A stretch of DNA of 9,712 bases, taken from assembly GCA_002729015.1 (NCBI GenBank), contig PBVO01000132.1, positions 1 through 9,712 of the forward strand. Reading direction: 5' to 3'. Every line of letters starts with the position of its first letter. Position 1 is the first letter of the stretch. Under the pieces are notes generated by a model that worked only from the letters and a program-made list of their open reading frames with translations, ran no database searches and was not told the origin of the DNA. The position numbers were made by a program, and so were the translations under genes. The DNA is from Candidatus Poribacteria bacterium. GTDB taxonomy: Bacteria; Poribacteria; WGA-4E; UBA9662. Shown piece by piece: positions 5,888 through 9,712 of the stretch.

Positions 5888-6142
5888 TCATCCTACCGGA
5901 CCATATTTCTTTTTTAGTCGGTCCATATCTATTTGTTTTTCGGTAGCGTATCTTTGCAAAGTATATCTGATAAAAAACTTGTTCATTAACACTAAGCCCA
6001 TAGCCATCAAAACACCTAAGAAGAAGAATTTGGGAGGATCGCCCAAGAAACCGTCATTTAAATCTAGTATCAGTCCAATTATTAAAAGCCAAAAACTAGT
6101 TAATATCCAAACTAAACTGGCCCAAGCTTTCAGAATCACCAC
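5888..6142 (-). CDS. small two-helix membrane protein of unknown function
   Basis: An 84-residue hydrophobic protein. Two membrane helices are visible, about residues 7-27 (WASLVWILTSFWLLIIGLIL region) and 39-58 (FFFLGVLMAMGLVLMNKFFI), joined by an acidic loop containing DLNDGFLGDPP. The tail after residue 59 is charged and basic (TEKQIDMDRLKKKYG), so both ends are predicted cytoplasmic. The start is GTG: an in-frame TAA touches it and GGGAG (6151-6155) lies 8 nt upstream, so no longer form exists, and the next ATG falls inside the second helix. It lies 90 bp downstream of the enolase-superfamily gene on the same strand and shares its terminator, so co-transcription is likely. I recognise no family. 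It has a good ribosome site, a balanced topology and a tight terminator, which argue that it is real. Confidence 0.8.
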   Translation of the reverse strand: MVILKAWASLVWILTSFWLLIIGLILDLNDGFLGDPPKFFFLGVLMAMGLVLMNKFFIRYTLQRYATEKQIDMDRLKKKYGPVG

Positions 6143-6232
6143 TTAAATGTCTCCCAACATCATTTTTCCAGTCTTAAAACATTATATTTATCCATATTGA
6201 TGTGACAAAGAATACAGTTTACGACTAAGTTT

Positions 6233-7351
6233 TTATGACAATTTGTATCTGCTCAGAAGATCCATATTCAACTCAAATCCAATTCCCGGCCTATTAGGTA
6301 CAGTAACATATCCATCTGCATCAGGAACCATCCGCGGAATAAACATTTCAGCCCTTAGAGGATCAACTGCCACCGGGTAGTACTCCAAAAATTCTCCATG
6401 AGGGATTCCTGCTGCGAGTGGGAGTTGAAGTTCCTGACAACCATGTGGAGCTATCGATATTCCTCTTTCTTTGGCCAAGTTCGATATGTCCTTAGCAATA
6501 TCATATCCTGCGCAAATAGCAACATCAACGTTTAGAATGTCAGCGCCCTGATTATCAAGTAAAGTCTCAAAATGAGCAAAATGATAACCGTTTTCTCCAG
6601 TAGCAATTTTCACGTTTGAATGCTTCTTTAAAACACCGTGTTGCTTGTAGTAATGTATTGGCATAGGCTCTTCGAACCAATAGACACCGAATTGCTCTAG
6701 CTCGTTAGCAAAATCCAATGATTGGTTTAGATCTAGAGCACAATTGGCATCAACCATCAGAACTACGTTATCTCCGATAGCCTTTCTAACTGCTTCAACC
6801 CTCAGCAAGTCTCCCCTTAACCCTTCCCTTGGTGCACCGATTTTAATTTTCACAGCCCCCGCGTTCATCTCATTAACATTAAATAAGACCTCATCTTGAA
6901 GTTCTTTTAGTCCTTTACCCTCCGCATAATATCCACCAGCAATGTATGTTTTGATACGGTTTTGAGAACCGCCTAATAGTTGGTGAATTGATTTCCCCAA
7001 CGCCTTACCTTTGATATCCCAACAAGCAATATTTATTGCTGCTAGAACTTGAGTATTTATCCCACCTGGTCCCAGTATTTTTATATGTTTTTCTCCTAGA
7101 TCTTCAGTTATTTTCCTCGTTTCAGTTGGATCTCTACCAATTAAAAAGCTACGAAAATAGTCCACGAAAGGAGGAAAAATATTTAGGGGCCTTTCGGCAG
7201 CAGTTCCGCCATTCCATCCAAACCCATCTATACCTTCATCCGTCTTAACTGTAATTTTATGCAGTCGACCGGGACCATAGAAGTGTCCCCCATTCCAAAT
7301 ACCTGGCCTATCCCATTCAAAAACTTCACTTATTATGTCAATAATTTTCAT
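6233..7351 (-). CDS. mandelate racemase/muconate lactonizing enzyme family protein (enolase superfamily)
   Basis: A 372-residue enolase-superfamily enzyme, which abstracts an alpha-proton from a carboxylate substrate bound to Mg2+. Counting from the chosen ATG, the base motif is K168-I-K170 (VKIKIG). The metal ligands are D201 (MVDAN), E227 (WFEEP) and E253 (TGEN). The Asp-His dyad is D276 (NVDVA) and H303 (APHG), and E323 (FLEY) is the conserved late glutamate. KxK together with the His-Asp dyad places it in the mandelate racemase subgroup, which includes sugar-acid dehydratases and racemases. The N-terminal capping domain is complete. A GTG at 7369 would add six residues, but AGG lies only 2 nt before it; the ATG at 7351 begins MKIIDIISEVFEW, a more usual opening, though its ribosome site is weak. 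First gene of a pair with the small membrane protein. Sugar-acid dehydration is plausible, not shown. Confidence 0.92.
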   Translation of the reverse strand: MKIIDIISEVFEWDRPGIWNGGHFYGPGRLHKITVKTDEGIDGFGWNGGTAAERPLNIFPPFVDYFRSFLIGRDPTETRKITEDLGEKHIKILGPGGINTQVLAAINIACWDIKGKALGKSIHQLLGGSQNRIKTYIAGGYYAEGKGLKELQDEVLFNVNEMNAGAVKIKIGAPREGLRGDLLRVEAVRKAIGDNVVLMVDANCALDLNQSLDFANELEQFGVYWFEEPMPIHYYKQHGVLKKHSNVKIATGENGYHFAHFETLLDNQGADILNVDVAICAGYDIAKDISNLAKERGISIAPHGCQELQLPLAAGIPHGEFLEYYPVAVDPLRAEMFIPRMVPDADGYVTVPNRPGIGFELNMDLLSRYKLS

Positions 7352-7495
7352 TAAAATATAATTTCTCACTACCTAAATTTAATGAGTACTTTTGAGGTGT
7401 GGATAATAAGCTATCACAATCGTTTTCTATTTGAAACTTTCTTTCATGGGAAAGTGAAAAAAATGTCTAAACTTTGATCTTTGCTTAAACATGTC

Positions 7496-7535
7496 AGATA
7501 CGCTGAGTGATTTTCTCTAGATAATAAGCGTATCT
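7496..7535. repeat. 9-bp inverted repeat upstream of the enolase-superfamily gene
   Basis: AGATACGCT (7496-7504) and AGCGTATCT (7527-7535) are perfect complements 22 nt apart, about 145 bp upstream of the ATG. It could be a spaced operator or a hairpin with a large loop. No promoter is clear beside it. Confidence 0.4.
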
Positions 7536-7867
7536 AAAAAGGATGAAATGTTATCAGTTCATCTGATTTTTATTAGGATTTTGCGCCTCAGCCGATTTCT
7601 TTAGCTATTTATATTGAAAATTATTAAAACACTATTTGTATCGAATTCTCTCCTCCCTAATTTGCTCCTCAGTGCATCGATAAAAGATCTGCCTAAAAAC
7701 ATTGATCATTCACCCTAAAAGTTTTTTTCACTGAATTGAAGAGCGAAATTACTAGCGACTACCCTATTTTTGAAAGACCTTGATTATAAAAACGAAAATA
7801 AAATGGCTAAAAATTAGAGTCGGAATTTGTAGAGAAACTTCATTAGTTCTTCTGAAAATGTATCAGA

Positions 7868-7992
7868 TTACACTACACTGATCGGAACACATTATTTGGA
7901 AATTCATTTGCTAATTACGAAAATTTGATTAAATTAGAGGGACTGTAGAAGAACTCAAGAAAAGAGAAAAACTCATTGGCTTTGGTACATAG
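7868..7992 (+). pseudogene. decayed C-terminal fragment of an unrecognised gene
   Basis: One frame reads HYTDRNTLFGNSFANYE and NLIKLEG, then a stop at 7946-7948. A single added base in the G3 run (7939-7941) joins it to a second frame, TVEELKKREKLIGFGT, ending at TAG 7990-7992. The joined sequence is protein-like in composition, with a charged amphipathic helix and a glycine-rich end. No start codon or family motif is visible. It stops just before the promoter of the PhyH gene. Confidence 0.33.
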
Positions 7993-7997
7993 CGAGA

Positions 7998-8026
7998 TTG
8001 ACAACCCATAATAACTAGCTTAATAT
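7998..8026 (+). promoter_or_regulatory. sigma70-type promoter for the third PhyH gene
   Basis: A perfect TTGACA (7998-8003) is followed after exactly 17 nt by TAATAT (8021-8026, 4 of 6). Transcription would start near 8033, leaving a leader of about 80 nt. A TATAAT at 8042-8047 lacks a matching -35 and is less likely. Confidence 0.5.
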
Positions 8027-8111
8027 AAAGGTGAGAACCGTTATAATCCAGTTAGAACTAAGTAAATAAGGTATTGTTTTTTGGGGAGTAGAAAAAACGG
8101 GGCACTAGAAG

Positions 8112-8900
8112 ATGAACGAATTCGATCTATGTAATCTACAACACATTAAAGAAGCCTACAACCAAGATGGTTACGTTATTGTGAGAAATGTGTTGGATAC
8201 TGAACTAGTCAAAGAAATTGATCAACATATTGACTGGCTAATAAAACGTCACCCAGATTTGAGACCCGAAAGATTGGGACACTGGCTTGTAGCTAAAGAT
8301 CCATTTTGGTTTCGTTTTGTTAGCGATCCTAATTTGCTCAAAGTAGCAACATCACTCATAGGATCTAATATCGCCTTTTTCGCCGCTGACTATATTGCCA
8401 AGCCACCTAAGCATGGTCAAGCTGTTGCTTGGCACCAAGACGGAAATTATTGGGGCCTTGAGCCTATGGATGTAATTACTATCTGGTTTGCCGTTACCTC
8501 TTCAACCATAAAAAACGGATGTGTTAATGTAATCCCGGGCACACAAAAACTAGGACTTTTACCTCATCGATCAAAAACAGATACGATTAATTTACTAAAT
8601 TCTGAGGTGGATCCATCGATGGTAGATGAAGAAAAATCCATAAGCATAGAACTCAGCGCAGGGGACATCTCGGTACACCACCCGTTTGTTTTGCACGGCT
8701 CATTGACCAATACTAGTAATCAATGGCGACGCGGTGGGTCAATCCAGTACATGCCGGTGACTACGCGAATTATCTCAAAGAACTGGCCATGTGCTTTTTT
8801 ACTTCAGGGGGAAGATGTGGATGGTACGAATGAATACCAACCAATCCCAAAATATATTGCCAATCAACATATGTCATTTGTAGGTTGTGAAGATTTTTGA
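8112..8900 (+). CDS. phytanoyl-CoA dioxygenase (PhyH) family protein
   Basis: A 262-residue PhyH-family Fe(II)/2-oxoglutarate oxygenase. It opens with the family's helix-strand (IKEAYNQDGYVIVRNVLD). H108-Q-D110 (AWHQDGNYW) and H195 (FVLHGSLTNTS) bind iron, and R206 or R207 (WRRGGSIQYM) is the 2-oxoglutarate ligand. KNGCVNVIPGTQKLGLLPH (134-152) is the canonical core region. These motifs are closer to the textbook PhyH pattern than those of the two minus-strand paralogues. Length is normal and there is no signal peptide. The start has only a weak GGGG 9 nt upstream, but no other ATG fits. Promoter at 7998-8026. The Gfo/Idh/MocA gene begins 174 bp downstream on the same strand and probably has its own promoter. 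The substrate is unknown; ectoine hydroxylase belongs to the same superfamily, but no ectoine genes are present. Confidence 0.94.
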   Translation: MNEFDLCNLQHIKEAYNQDGYVIVRNVLDTELVKEIDQHIDWLIKRHPDLRPERLGHWLVAKDPFWFRFVSDPNLLKVATSLIGSNIAFFAADYIAKPPKHGQAVAWHQDGNYWGLEPMDVITIWFAVTSSTIKNGCVNVIPGTQKLGLLPHRSKTDTINLLNSEVDPSMVDEEKSISIELSAGDISVHHPFVLHGSLTNTSNQWRRGGSIQYMPVTTRIISKNWPCAFLLQGEDVDGTNEYQPIPKYIANQHMSFVGCEDF

Positions 8901-9020
8901 TACAAATAAAAATGGAATATTAAGATGGAAGTAAGAGAAGGACGCAGTAGCAACATTCTGTATAACACTACTGACAAGCTAAACAAAATACAATTGGCCG
9001 CGGTCTTATTCGTTCTAAGC

Positions 9021-9050
9021 TTGATCTAAATACTAATCGTTTTTTATTAT
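9021..9050 (+). promoter_or_regulatory. candidate promoter for the Gfo/Idh/MocA gene
   Basis: TTGATC (9021-9026) and TATTAT (9045-9050, 5 of 6) are 18 nt apart, giving a short leader of about 18 nt before the ATG. The region also has an inverted repeat CAGTAG/CTACTG (8945-8973) that may end the PhyH transcript. Readthrough from the PhyH gene remains possible. Confidence 0.33.
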
Positions 9051-9074
9051 CTGATTAGACACAAAGGTAAAATT

Positions 9075-9712
9075 ATGAAAATTGGCATCATTGATTTTGA
9101 CACTTCACATGTGATTGCTTTTACCCAAAGATTAAATCATATTGATGTTGACCAAGAGCAGTGGGTCCACGGCGGAACAATTACGGTAGGTTGTCCTGGC
9201 GAATCTCAACTTTCTCCTGAACGAATTCCCGGCTTCACAAAACAAATGACTCAATACGGTATTTCATTAACCGATAAACCAGAAGATATGATTGGTCAAG
9301 TTGATGCCATCATGGTCGAATCAGTAGATGGAAGCGTTCACCTGAGTAGAGCACAGCCTTTCATCGAAGCTGGTTTGCCAACTTACATTGATAAGCCTTT
9401 CGCCTGTTCTTTGTCAGACGGACGACAGTTGGCCGATCTCTCCACAGTAAATCAGGTGCCTATTTTTAGTAGCTCATCCCTACGCTATGCGCCAGAAGTA
9501 GTATCAGCCTTGCAGCAAGCAGACCAAATCGGTGATTTCATTGGCGTTTCAGTTTCTACTCCTGCATCTCGACACCCCCGTAATCCTGGTTTATTTCACT
9601 ACGGTATTCACGGCGTAGAGATGCTATATACACTGATGGGTACCGGTTGCCGTACTGTTTGGTCAGTGTCTAATGAGGATGTAGATTTAGTTACGGGGCT
9701 TTGGCAAGATGG
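9075..9712 (+). CDS. Gfo/Idh/MocA family oxidoreductase, 5' part (cut by window end)
   Basis: The first 212 codons of an NAD(P)-dependent oxidoreductase of the Gfo/Idh/MocA family, open to the last base. The ATG is supported by AAAGGT 6 nt upstream (9063-9068). Residues 1-12 form the first strand of the Rossmann fold (MKIGIIDFDTSHV); the usual GxGxxG is replaced by GIIDFDTSH, seen in a side branch of the family. Residues 102-109 (PTYIDKPF) are the EKP-type motif with catalytic K107. The C-terminal catalytic domain begins near 120, and HYGIHGVEMLYTLMG (176-190) contains the candidate active-site histidines H176 and H179. The family oxidises or reduces sugars, inositols and related compounds. 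The remaining roughly 130-200 residues are beyond the window. Family call is confident, substrate unknown. Confidence 0.9.
   Translation, partial: MKIGIIDFDTSHVIAFTQRLNHIDVDQEQWVHGGTITVGCPGESQLSPERIPGFTKQMTQYGISLTDKPEDMIGQVDAIMVESVDGSVHLSRAQPFIEAGLPTYIDKPFACSLSDGRQLADLSTVNQVPIFSSSSLRYAPEVVSALQQADQIGDFIGVSVSTPASRHPRNPGLFHYGIHGVEMLYTLMGTGCRTVWSVSNEDVDLVTGLWQD

Larger units (their letters stand above)
7370..8111. other. long gap between divergent genes, partly decayed coding sequence
   Basis: No intact gene is seen. It holds an inverted repeat (7496-7535), a coding-like relic (7868-7992) and the PhyH promoter (7998-8026). A second protein-like run, RAKLLATTLFLKDLDYKN, lies in one plus frame upstream of the ATG at 7803. 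A further frame reads KIRVGI, as at the start of many Gfo/Idh proteins, but only after a base change. These are too short to annotate as genes. Confidence 0.45.

Noticed and set aside
7036..7248. 70-codon plus-strand frame
   Set aside because: Antisense to the capping domain of the enolase-superfamily enzyme, with leucine- and serine-rich noise composition.
7632..7709. 25-codon minus-strand frame beginning MINVFRQIFY with AGGG nearby
   Set aside because: Plausible composition, but the ribosome site is only about 4 nt away, it is very short, and no neighbour or motif supports it.
7803..7850. ATGGCTAAAAATT followed by KIRVGI in a shifted frame, like a Gfo/Idh/MocA N-terminus
   Set aside because: Needs an indel to read, has no glycine loop after it and no ribosome site; six residues are too few to claim a relic.
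8042..8047. Perfect TATAAT upstream of the third PhyH gene
   Set aside because: No -35 at suitable distance and no extended -10; the TTGACA-N17-TAATAT pair just upstream is the better promoter.

Overview
The window comes from an AT-rich, uncultured-type bacterium. It has several phytanoyl-CoA-dioxygenase-like (PhyH) genes, a mandelate-racemase/enolase-superfamily enzyme, an M20 metallohydrolase and a Gfo/Idh/MocA oxidoreductase, loosely packed with long non-coding gaps. That mix is typical of Candidatus Poribacteria and similar PhyH-rich marine or host-associated lineages. This assignment is inference from gene content, not from a marker gene. I see no rRNA, tRNA, CRISPR array, phage or transposase gene.

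Layout. Positions 1-742 look like a gene graveyard: a minus-strand relic, a plus-strand piece resembling an ABC-transporter ATPase, and a plus-strand relic resembling a HisC/CobC-type aminotransferase. The last ends at a 15-bp tandem duplication that spans the stop codon of the first intact gene. Two minus-strand PhyH genes follow (736-1485 and 1603-2499), read from a recognisable promoter at 2578-2606. A non-coding stretch (2500-3117) with a strong hairpin and a TPR-like relic (3118-3291) lead into the plus-strand M20 hydrolase (3305-4576) and an AIM24-family protein (4678-5511). The AIM24 gene has its own candidate promoter and a palindrome next to its ribosome-binding site. A perfect palindromic terminator (5821-5853) sits between it and a convergent minus-strand pair: the enolase-superfamily gene (6233-7351) and a small two-helix membrane protein (5888-6142). 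After another 740-bp gap with a decayed fragment come a third PhyH gene (8112-8900) and the 5' part of a Gfo/Idh/MocA oxidoreductase (9075 to the window end).

How the genes may work together. PhyH proteins are Fe(II)/2-oxoglutarate oxygenases. M20 enzymes hydrolyse amide or peptide bonds, mandelate-racemase-type enzymes act on alpha-protons of hydroxy or sugar acids, and Gfo/Idh/MocA enzymes oxidise or reduce polyols and sugars. Together they suggest use of organic solutes or modified small molecules, but no substrate can be read from the sequence and a single pathway is not demonstrated. AIM24 and the small membrane protein are probably unrelated neighbours.

I found no clearly new multi-gene system. 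The most unusual content is in the gaps: several coding-like stretches that become readable only after single-base corrections, mostly in homopolymer runs, beside genes that are fully intact.
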